Part shown: piece by piece, positions 1 to 7,634 of the stretch
How positions within the stretch are numbered: position 1 is the first letter of the stretch
Layout of the letters: each line of letters begins with the position of its first letter
NCBI GenBank assembly: GCA_030039695.1
Contig: JASHVB010000200.1
Location: forward strand, 1-7,634
Length of the DNA: 7,634 bases
DNA from: Acetobacteraceae bacterium
GTDB taxonomy: Bacteria; Pseudomonadota; Alphaproteobacteria; Acetobacterales; Acetobacteraceae
Reading direction: 5' to 3'
Program-made: the position numbers and the translations under genes
Notes under the pieces: generated by a model
Told to the model about the DNA's origin: nothing
Database searches by the model: none
The model's input: the letters and a program-made list of their open reading frames with translations, nothing else

Positions 1-42
1 CGCCGGGTGGGAGGGCGGAGCGGGAGCAGGAACGTGTCATGA
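1..42 (+). CDS. Possible 3' end of an upstream gene (partial)
   Basis: Reading frame 1 is open from the window edge and stops at a TGA (40-42) that overlaps the malQ ATG (39-41) in the classic ATGA arrangement of translationally coupled genes. Only about 13 residues are visible (ending ...GSRNVS), too few to identify a family. In related bacteria malQ and treY often follow treZ or glgB, so a trehalose or glycogen gene is a reasonable guess, but that is inference from neighbours only. The other two plus frames are also open over these 38 bases, so the frame itself is not proven. Confidence 0.3.
   Translation, partial: RRVGGRSGSRNVS
28..32 (+). promoter_or_regulatory. Ribosome binding site of malQ
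   Basis: AGGAA lies six bases before the ATG at 39, an ideal Shine-Dalgarno spacing. It decides the malQ start, because the malQ frame stays open upstream to the window edge without another good start. Confidence 0.6.
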
Positions 43-2117
43 GCGACGAGGCACTGCGCGACCTCGCCCGCCGCGCGGGTATTGAAGTCGAGTGGCAAGA
101 TTACGCCGGCCGTCCGCGGATCGTGTCGCCGGACGTGCTGCGCGCCATCCTCGCCGCGCTCGGTCTGCCTGCAGACACGCGCAGTCAAGCCGCGAACAGC
201 CGCCGCCTTGTCGCCCGGCGCACGGCACTCGACGATTTGCCACCGCTCGTCACGGCGACCGCGGGCCGGCCCACGCGACTCGATCTCGGTGCCGGCGATC
301 CGCAGACCGCAAAGTTGCAGCTCGAGCGCGGCGGCTCGCGCGACATCACCCTGATACCGGCGCGGGGCCGGTTGCGTGTGCCGGCGATCGCTGAGAGTGG
401 TTACCACCGCCTGCAGATCGGCGGCCGGGAAATCGTGCTGGCCGTTGCTCCGGCGCAGTGCCGGATGATCGAGGACGTGGTGCCTGACGCCCGTCTGTGG
501 GGCCTCGCCGCACAGGTCTACGGACTGCGTTGGCCCGGTGACGGCGGTATCGGCGACGCCGCTGGCATCGCCAGCCTTGCGGAGTCCGCCGCGCTCAACG
601 GTGCCGATGCTCTCGCACTCAGCCCATTGCACGCCTTGTTCTCGGCCGACCCGGCGCGCTTCGCCCCCTATTCGCCGTCCAGCCGGTTGTTTCTGAATCC
701 GCTGCATGCGGCGCCCGCTCTCGTGTTCGGTGAGGAGCGCGTGACGCAGGCAATCCACGACGCCGGGCTGGCCGACACCTTCGCTCGGTTGGAGGCACTG
801 CCGCTGATCGACTGGCCGCAATCCGCGGAAGCCAAGCTCACCTTGTTTCGCGCCTTGTTCGACGGCATCGCGGACGGCCCCGACAGCACGTCACCGCTGG
901 GTGCCGACTTCGCCAGTTTCCGTGCGGATGGCGGCGCGCTGCTGCTGGAGCATGCGCGCTTCGAAACGCTGCACGCGGCGTTGATGCCACAACACGATTG
1001 GCGGCGCTGGCCGGTCGATCTGCGCGATCCGGCCAGCGCCGCGGTGGCGGCTTTCGCCGCCGCGCATTCCCGCGAGGTGTTGTTCCATAATTTCCTGCAA
1101 TGGATCGCCGATCGCTCGGTCGCCGCCGCACAAATGCAAGCGCGCGAGGCGGGAATGCGCCTGGGACTGATCGGCGATCTCGCGGTCGGCATGGATGCAA
1201 CTGGCAGCCATGCCTGGAGCCGGCAGCGCGACATCCTTGGCGGCCTCTCCGTTGGCGCCCCCCCCGACTTGTTCAACCCACGCGGGCAGGCCTGGGGCCT
1301 GACCAACTTTTCCCCCCGGGCACTCGTTGACGGCGGGTTTGCACCATTCATTGCCACGCTGCGAGCGGCGCTACGCTACGCCGGGGGCGTGCGGATCGAC
1401 CACGCGATGGGGCTGACGCGGCTCTGGCTGTTGCCGGAAGGCGCCGATCCGGCGGACGGTGCGTACCTGAGCTACCCGGTCGCGGACCTGTTGCGACTGC
1501 TCGCACTCGAGTCGGCTCGGCACAACGCCGTGGTGATCGGCGAGGACTTGGGCACCGTGCCGCCGGGCTTCCGCGAGACTCTGGCGCTCGCCGGCGTCCA
1601 CGGCATGCGGGTGCTCTGGTTCGAGGGCGATGGCCACGGCGGATTCTCGCCGCCAGGTGCGTGGGATCGGCTGGCAATCGCGATGACCACCACACATGAC
1701 CTGCCGACCGTCGCCGGCTGGTGGAAGGGGACGGACATCGCGGTGCGCGCCGAACTCGGGCGGTTGGGCGAGGGTGTACGGGCGGAAAGCGTGAGGGCAG
1801 AACGTGCCGCCGAGCGCCAGGCGCTGTGGCACAGCTTCGTCGCCGAGGGTCTCAGCGAAGGCGAGCCGCCGCCAATGGACGCGCCCGATGCGGTGGTGGA
1901 TGCCGCGCTGCGCTTCATCAGCCGCACGCCCTCACCGCTGGCCTTGGCGCCGGTCGAGGACGTGCTCGGCCAGGAGGAGCAGCCGAACCTGCCAGGTACG
2001 ATCGACCAGCATCCGAACTGGCGCCGGCGCACGCCGGGCCGGGCCGACATGCTGTTGCGCGGCAAGGCGGCAGCGGGGCGCGTCGCCGCGCTGGCGGCGG
2101 CGCGGCCGAGGGAGTGA
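39..2117 (+). CDS. malQ: 4-alpha-glucanotransferase (amylomaltase), GH77
   Basis: Cytoplasmic amylomaltase that moves maltosyl or longer units between alpha-1,4-glucans, converting short maltodextrins to longer ones and releasing glucose. The 692 residues match the length I recall for the long E. coli-type MalQ (about 694). Residues 1 to about 145 form the N-terminal extension of this subgroup, and the GH77 barrel follows. Visible motifs are YSPSSR (211-216), GDLAVGMD (379-386), GAPPD (406-410), RIDH with the nucleophile D454, GEDLG with the acid/base E502, and THD with the third carboxylate D554. All three catalytic residues are present. The ATG at 39 has a good Shine-Dalgarno and overlaps the stop of the gene before it, implying an operon. 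treY follows in the same direction after a palindromic repeat, and MalQ probably supplies TreY with chains of suitable length. No frameshift or truncation is seen. Confidence 0.95.
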   Translation: MSDEALRDLARRAGIEVEWQDYAGRPRIVSPDVLRAILAALGLPADTRSQAANSRRLVARRTALDDLPPLVTATAGRPTRLDLGAGDPQTAKLQLERGGSRDITLIPARGRLRVPAIAESGYHRLQIGGREIVLAVAPAQCRMIEDVVPDARLWGLAAQVYGLRWPGDGGIGDAAGIASLAESAALNGADALALSPLHALFSADPARFAPYSPSSRLFLNPLHAAPALVFGEERVTQAIHDAGLADTFARLEALPLIDWPQSAEAKLTLFRALFDGIADGPDSTSPLGADFASFRADGGALLLEHARFETLHAALMPQHDWRRWPVDLRDPASAAVAAFAAAHSREVLFHNFLQWIADRSVAAAQMQAREAGMRLGLIGDLAVGMDATGSHAWSRQRDILGGLSVGAPPDLFNPRGQAWGLTNFSPRALVDGGFAPFIATLRAALRYAGGVRIDHAMGLTRLWLLPEGADPADGAYLSYPVADLLRLLALESARHNAVVIGEDLGTVPPGFRETLALAGVHGMRVLWFEGDGHGGFSPPGAWDRLAIAMTTTHDLPTVAGWWKGTDIAVRAELGRLGEGVRAESVRAERAAERQALWHSFVAEGLSEGEPPPMDAPDAVVDAALRFISRTPSPLALAPVEDVLGQEEQPNLPGTIDQHPNWRRRTPGRADMLLRGKAAAGRVAALAAARPRE

Positions 2118-2126
2118 GCCGCTTTT

Positions 2127-2202
2127 CGTCATCGCAAAGCCCGCAGGGCCGAAGCAATCCCCGGTGGGACATTGCTTCGGCCCTGTGGGCTTTGCGATGA
2201 CG
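2127..2202. repeat. Long intergenic palindrome (REP/MITE-like inverted repeat)
   Basis: Two 32-base arms, 2127-2158 and 2171-2202, are reverse complements at 31 of 32 positions. The exception (G2143 opposite T2186) still forms a G-U pair in RNA. The spacer is 12 bases and can itself pair CCC with GGG. The outer ends read CGTCATCGC / GCGATGACG and the inner ends GAAGCAAT / ATTGCTTC. This resembles, from memory, the widespread proteobacterial intergenic palindromes that begin CGTCATTGCGA and contain GAAGCAATC. It begins 10 bases after the malQ stop. No T-run follows the stem on either strand, so it does not look like an intrinsic terminator. In a malQ-treY transcript it would fold into a very stable hairpin that could affect mRNA decay or treY translation. 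No second copy is present in the window. Confidence 0.9.
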
Positions 2203-2219
2203 CGAGCTGGGTTCCCGTC

Positions 2220-4850
2220 GTGGCGCAACACCTGCGCGCGAGCATGCGACTGCAGCTCCACAAGGGCTTCACCTTTGCGGACGCTGCCCGCGCCGTGCCT
2301 TACATGGCCGCGCTCGGCATATCGCACCTTTATGCCTCCCCGATCCTGACTGCCCGGCCGGGATCCATGCACGGCTACGACGTGGTCGACCCGACGCGGG
2401 TCAGTGACGAGCTCGGCGGGGAGATCGGCCTGCGGGCGTTGGTGGCGGGGCTGCGTGCCGCGGGCATGGGCTTGATCGTCGATATTGTGCCGAACCACAT
2501 GGCAGTCGGTGGTGGCGATAATCCGTGGTGGCAGAGCGTGCTGCGGCACGGCAGGGCCAGCCGCTATGCCCGCTTCTTCGATATTGACTGGGAACCGGCC
2601 GATCCCGCGCTGCATGGCAAGCTGCTGGCACCGTTCCTCGGGCGTCCATACGGCGAGGCACTGGCTGCGGCGGAGCTGTCGGTGGATGCGGATGCCGGCG
2701 TCATCCGCTACTTCGACTTGTCCTGGCCGATCGCACCACACGATCTCGCCGAAGTCGCCGCACAAGGCCCAGCTGCGTATGATCCCGCCTCTGACGAAGG
2801 GCGCAGCCGACTGCACCGGCTACTCGAGCGCCAGCACTACCGGCTCGCGTGGTGGGGCACGGCCGCCGACGAGATCAACTGGCGGCGCTTTTTCGACATC
2901 AACGGGCTTGCGGGCCTGCGCGTCGAAGACCCCGTCGTATTTGAAGCCACACACGCCACCTTGTTCCGCCTCTATGCCGAGGGACTGATCGACGGGCTGC
3001 GGGTCGACCACATCGATGGCTTGTCCGATCCGCCCGGCTATTGCCGCGTGCTGCGGGCTCGGCTGGACGCGCTGGCTGCGGAGCGCACAACGTCGGCGCC
3101 GCCCGGTCCAGCGTGGCTGATCGTAGAGAAGATCCTCGGAACGGATGAAAGACTGCCGCTTGACTGGGGCGTGGACGGTACCAGCGGCTACGACTTTATG
3201 GACCAGGTCAGCGCGCTGCAGCACGACGTCGCGGCGGAACAATTGCTGGCGTTCTTCTGGTCCGCGGTCAGTGGCCGCCCCGCCGATTTCCGCGTTGAGG
3301 AATCGCAGGCACGCGCAGAGATCCTGCGCCGCAGCTTCGACGCGCAACTGAAGGCGACCGCGTCGGCGCTGCATCACTTGGCGCGACTCGATCCGGTCAC
3401 GCGCGATACCACCCAGGCTGCGATCCGCCGCGCGCTGCTGGCGCTGTTGATGCATTTTCCGGTCTATCGGACCTATAACGCCGGCGACGACGTGCGTTCG
3501 CCGGATGACGATGCCGCGTTCGTCGGCGCGCTGGAAGCGGCCAAGGCGGGCAACCCTGCCGCGCTGCATCCAGTGCTGGACTTGCTCGACCGGTGGCTCG
3601 GCGGCGAGAAGCCGGCGACACCCGGTGCGGCGTGGCGACGGACCGCGACGCGGCGGTTCCAGCAGCTCAGTGCGCCGGTTGCGGCGAAGGCCGTGGAGGA
3701 TACCGCGTTCTACCGTTATGGCCGGCTGCTGTCGCGCAATGACGTGGGGTTCGACGCGGCGCGTTTGGGCGGAGGGCCCGCGGAGTTCCACGCGGCGTGC
3801 GCGCGGCGCAGCGCCACATTTCCCGCTGCCATGCTTGCCACGGCAACACACGACCATAAGCGCGGAGAAGACGTGCGCGCTCGGCTCGCGGTGCTGAGCG
3901 AGCTGGCGGAGGAATGGCAGGCCATCGTGCGGCGGTGGATGGAACGCAATGCCCGGTTCAAACAGCCGGGCGCTGTCGTCACCGTGACGATGCCGTCGAA
4001 CGGCGACGAGGCGATGCTGTACCAGATGATCGTCGGTGCGTGGCCGACGCTGCTGCATGCGGACGATGCCGCCAGCGTCGCTACCTTCGCCGAACGGCTC
4101 GCGGCCTGGCAACAGAAGGCGTTGCGCGAGGCCAAGCTGGAAACCGACTGGGTAGCGCCCAATGCGGCGTATGAAGACGCCGCGCGCGGCTTCGTCATGG
4201 CGTTACTGGCACCGGGCAGCACGTTCCTGGCGGAGGCGGCCGCGTTCGCGATGCGCATCGGGCCGGCTGGTGCGGTCAACGGGCTGGCGCAAACGCTGCT
4301 GAAGCTGACGTCGCCCGGCGTGCCGGACTCCTTCCAGGGTACCGAGTTCTGGGATCTGAGCCTGGTCGATCCGGACAACCGGCGTCCGGTTGATTTTGCG
4401 TTGCGCATCGCCGCGTTGCGGGCCGGCGAGTCGCCCGTGGTGCTGGCGCGATCGTGGCGGGACGGGCGAGTCAAGCAGGTGGTGATCGCTCGCACGCTTG
4501 CGTTGCGGCAAGCGTCGCCGATGCTGTTTGCCCGAGGGGATTACCGGCCGGTTGAAGTGCGCGGGCGCCTCGCTGAGCATCTGGTGGCGTTCCTGCGCAC
4601 GTTGGAAGGTGCGGTCGCGTTGACTGTCGTGCCTCGGCTGCCGGCGAAGCTGCTTGGCAGCGGCGATGCGATCACGTTTCCAAGTGGAGTCTGGCGGGAT
4701 ACCGAGTTGGTGCTGCCTGACGGCATAGTGCTTGCCGGGTCGAGGGACGCGCTCAGTCGGGAAGATCTGGGGGATCTGGGCCCGACGGTGCCGGTGCATC
4801 GCTTGTTGCGGAGATTGCCGGTTGGGTTGCTGTACTGCCCGCGCCGCTGA
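2220..4850 (+). CDS. treY: Maltooligosyltrehalose synthase, GH13
   Basis: Converts the reducing-end alpha-1,4 linkage of maltooligosaccharides to alpha-1,1, making maltooligosyl-trehalose for TreZ to cleave. With the GTG at 2220 as start it has 876 residues. Motifs on that numbering: the start LRASMRLQLHKGFTF, HGYDVVDPTR, DIVPNHM (88-94, GH13 region I), RVDHIDG with nucleophile D263, VEKILG with acid/base E303, and THDHKRGEDVRAR with D545. The TreY-specific FQGTEFWD begins at 705. All three catalytic acids are present. The start is uncertain. The frame stays open upstream to a TTG at 2172, but that start lies inside an arm of the palindrome and would encode repeat-derived residues. The ATG at 2244 would remove the family-typical LRAxxRLQ start. 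GTG 2220 keeps it but has only a weak Shine-Dalgarno. Probably co-transcribed with malQ. Confidence 0.93.
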   Translation: MAQHLRASMRLQLHKGFTFADAARAVPYMAALGISHLYASPILTARPGSMHGYDVVDPTRVSDELGGEIGLRALVAGLRAAGMGLIVDIVPNHMAVGGGDNPWWQSVLRHGRASRYARFFDIDWEPADPALHGKLLAPFLGRPYGEALAAAELSVDADAGVIRYFDLSWPIAPHDLAEVAAQGPAAYDPASDEGRSRLHRLLERQHYRLAWWGTAADEINWRRFFDINGLAGLRVEDPVVFEATHATLFRLYAEGLIDGLRVDHIDGLSDPPGYCRVLRARLDALAAERTTSAPPGPAWLIVEKILGTDERLPLDWGVDGTSGYDFMDQVSALQHDVAAEQLLAFFWSAVSGRPADFRVEESQARAEILRRSFDAQLKATASALHHLARLDPVTRDTTQAAIRRALLALLMHFPVYRTYNAGDDVRSPDDDAAFVGALEAAKAGNPAALHPVLDLLDRWLGGEKPATPGAAWRRTATRRFQQLSAPVAAKAVEDTAFYRYGRLLSRNDVGFDAARLGGGPAEFHAACARRSATFPAAMLATATHDHKRGEDVRARLAVLSELAEEWQAIVRRWMERNARFKQPGAVVTVTMPSNGDEAMLYQMIVGAWPTLLHADDAASVATFAERLAAWQQKALREAKLETDWVAPNAAYEDAARGFVMALLAPGSTFLAEAAAFAMRIGPAGAVNGLAQTLLKLTSPGVPDSFQGTEFWDLSLVDPDNRRPVDFALRIAALRAGESPVVLARSWRDGRVKQVVIARTLALRQASPMLFARGDYRPVEVRGRLAEHLVAFLRTLEGAVALTVVPRLPAKLLGSGDAITFPSGVWRDTELVLPDGIVLAGSRDALSREDLGDLGPTVPVHRLLRRLPVGLLYCPRR

Positions 4851-4906
4851 CGATTGCGCGGCTTGGGCAACATCATTCGTCAACGTATGGGTGCAAACCG
4901 CCGTGA

Positions 4907-5131
4907 TCCGACCACGAACGTGAGGAGCATGGCTTCGGATCACCGCAGGATTTGCTGGTCTTGCGCGAAGAGCGGGAGCAAACCCGATCGGGCCAGTCGG
5001 TTCTGGTGCGCGTCCGCCCATCGGGACGGACGATCCAGCGATTCGAAACCTATCAGGGGCGTCCCGACGAGATACGCGATGCCGTGCGAGCGGTGATCGA
5101 GCACACGCATCGTGAACGCGACTCTGGCTAA
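4907..5131 (+). pseudogene. Unassigned coding-like fragment, probably a 5'-truncated gene remnant
   Basis: Between the convergent treY and ettA genes, one plus frame is open from just after a TGA (4904-4906) to a TAA (5129-5131). Its product looks like a real soluble protein end: QDLLVLREEREQ, then GQSVLVRVRPSG, RFETYQGRPDE and IRDAVRAVIEH. It has balanced acidic, basic and hydrophobic residues and about two thirds G or C at third positions. The overlapping frame is rich in Cys, Ser and Trp and looks non-coding. No ATG or GTG start sits near the 5' end of this frame. TTG codons at 4952 and 4961 are the only early candidates, giving about 56-59 residues. A GAGGAG at 4922-4927 has no correctly spaced start in this frame. 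I do not recognise the family. It could be a short TTG-started gene or the decayed remains of a small hypothetical gene. Confidence 0.35.
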
Positions 5132-5183
5132 CTTCGAGTGCGCCGCCGGCGGGCCGCAGCCTACCTGCTCGCTGTCTGTGTCC

Positions 5184-6863
<1,680 letters not shown>

Positions 6864-7561
6864 GGTCTTCTAAACTCCGTGTACAATTCGCTACCAGGCG
6901 CGCCACCGCGAACAACGGACCAGCATGGCAGGGCGGACCATGCAGGCATGGCGGCGTTGCTGAGCCGGCCCGTCCGTCACATTCCTTGTGGTGGGTCACG
7001 CGGTGTCCCGCGCTGCGCCTGCGGCCTCTCTTACATCGTCCGCGTGGCCGGGAAAACAACCGTCGCAGGCAACTGCGATAGGTGAGCGGTCCTCGGTGTG
7101 GTGATTGATTGGATCGCTCCCGCGGCCCGATCAATTCGGGCGCGACTCTCAGCAATCCGAACGCGATGCCACGCTGTCGGCGATCGCGACCAGCGCAAGC
7201 GTGACGATCAACGGCAACTCCCACACGCAGGATCGCAACAACAGCGCTTCGGGCAGCGCCACGAGTGCCTTTCGCGTGTTCAGCCGCCGGTGTTGGCCGA
7301 TGCCAGGTGCGCCATGGCCACACGCGGCTGCAGCGCCGCGGTGAACGACGGTGGCCGGCTCTTGGGCCCTGGAACGATTGGCGGGGGCTGGACCGAAACG
7401 CTGGTGAGCGGGCGGCGAAGGCATCAGCCGCGACCCGCCGGCAGCTCATCCGGGCGTCGCGCCCAACAAATTGGCCTGCCCTGACCGGTGGCGGATCCAC
7501 CCGTCGTAGGGCGCGGCGGCGGCGGTGGGCCAGCGGAAACTCATTGCTGGTTGGTTAACCG
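6864..7561. other. Gene-poor interval between ettA and the tRNA gene
   Basis: About 700 bases with no gene I can support. Several frames are open on both strands, but their translations are Arg-, Pro- and Ala-rich, as expected of random high-GC DNA. The ettA leader occupies the left end. A cluster of GCATGG/CCATGC sites lies at 6923-6952. A small hairpin, GCCCGA-TCAAT-TCGGGC, is at 7125-7141, and a GGC-rich tract at about 7511-7527. One minus-strand frame (7149-7424) ends in a hydrophobic stretch, but nothing else supports it. The interval may hold decayed genes or the leader linking the tRNA transcript to ettA. Confidence 0.5.
6923..6952. repeat. Clustered GCATGG/CCATGC sites upstream of ettA
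   Basis: GCATGGC occurs directly at 6923-6929 and 6946-6952. CCATGC at 6938-6943 forms with the second copy the inverted repeat CCATGC-AG-GCATGG (6938-6951). The cluster lies about 60-90 bases before the ettA start, so it could be an operator. No convincing promoter was found beside it, and chance is possible. Confidence 0.3.
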
Positions 7562-7634
7562 TGGTGCGCCCGGCAGGACTCGAACCTGCAACCAGACGGT
7601 TATGAGCCGCCAGCTCTAACCGGTTGAGCTACGG
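7562..7634 (-). tRNA. tRNA with anticodon CAU (elongator Met or Ile2), 5' end cut by window edge
   Basis: Read on the minus strand, the sequence folds as a tRNA. The visible end of the 5' acceptor strand is CCG, followed by TA and a D arm closed by GCTC/GAGC. The anticodon stem is GGCGG/CCGTC with one G-U pair, and the loop CTCATAA gives anticodon CAU. A five-base variable loop follows. The T arm is GCAGG/CCTGC around TTCGAAT. The 3' acceptor strand is CGGGCGC, with discriminator A and an encoded CCA (7562-7564). About four 5' bases lie beyond the window. It is not the initiator: its anticodon stem lacks the three consecutive G-C pairs, and the 3' acceptor base C72 suggests a normal 1-72 pair. 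Whether it is elongator Met or the Ile2 species modified by TilS to read AUA cannot be settled here. ettA lies downstream on the same strand. Confidence 0.93.

Noticed and set aside
1472..2065. 197-codon minus-strand frame inside malQ
   Set aside because: It is antisense to the conserved GH77 catalytic region. Its Ser/Arg-rich product has no family features.
2127..2202. Palindrome as a Rho-independent terminator of malQ
   Set aside because: No T-run follows the stem on either strand; the plus strand continues with CGAGCTGG. The 32-bp stem is far longer than usual terminators.
2820..4112. 430-codon minus-strand frame inside treY
   Set aside because: It is wholly antisense to conserved treY sequence including catalytic motifs, and its Arg/Gln-rich composition is that of a shadow frame.
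4203..5021. 272-codon minus-strand frame across the treY 3' end
   Set aside because: It mirrors conserved treY sequence, has a biased Arg/Gln/His composition and shows no start signal.
5143..5154. GC-rich palindrome after ettA as its terminator
   Set aside because: The CCGCCGGCGG stem is short, with no loop space and no T-run on the minus strand. It could arise by chance in GC-rich DNA.
6882..6887. TACAAT as a plus-strand -10 promoter element
   Set aside because: It lies in the ettA leader, has no -35 match at the right distance, and has no plus-strand gene downstream.
7562..7634. tRNA 3' end as an island attachment site
   Set aside because: I found no second copy of the tRNA 3' end in the window and no integrase gene.

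Overview
The DNA is GC-rich and carries an ATGA-type gene overlap, a malQ-treY gene pair, an EttA-type ABC-F gene and a CCA-encoding tRNA with a CAU anticodon. Protein style and gene order suggest a gammaproteobacterium near the Xanthomonadales (Xanthomonas, Rhodanobacter or Dyella type). This is inferred from remembered family features, not from a search.

Layout: bases 1-42 are probably the tail of an upstream gene, whose TGA overlaps the malQ ATG. malQ (39-2117, +) encodes a full-length GH77 4-alpha-glucanotransferase. It is followed by a near-perfect 32-bp inverted repeat (2127-2202). treY (start uncertain, about 2220, to 4850, +) encodes a GH13 maltooligosyltrehalose synthase. A convergent gap (4851-5183) holds a short coding-like frame with no good start, probably a gene remnant. 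ettA (5184-6863, -) encodes the ABC-F translation factor. A roughly 700-bp stretch (6864-7561) has no gene I can support. The window ends in a minus-strand tRNA with anticodon CAU (7562-7634), cut by the edge and missing about four 5' bases.

How the genes work together: MalQ redistributes short maltodextrins into longer chains. TreY turns the reducing-end alpha-1,4 bond of such chains into alpha-1,1, giving maltooligosyl-trehalose. A TreZ hydrolase, not in the window and possibly just upstream, would then release trehalose. This is the TreY-TreZ route linking glycogen or maltodextrin to the stress protectant trehalose. ettA and the tRNA are a separate translation-related unit on the opposite strand.

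I found no clear new system. The points most worth a second look are the large palindromic repeat at the malQ-treY junction, which intrudes on the treY start, and the unassigned coding-like fragment between treY and ettA.
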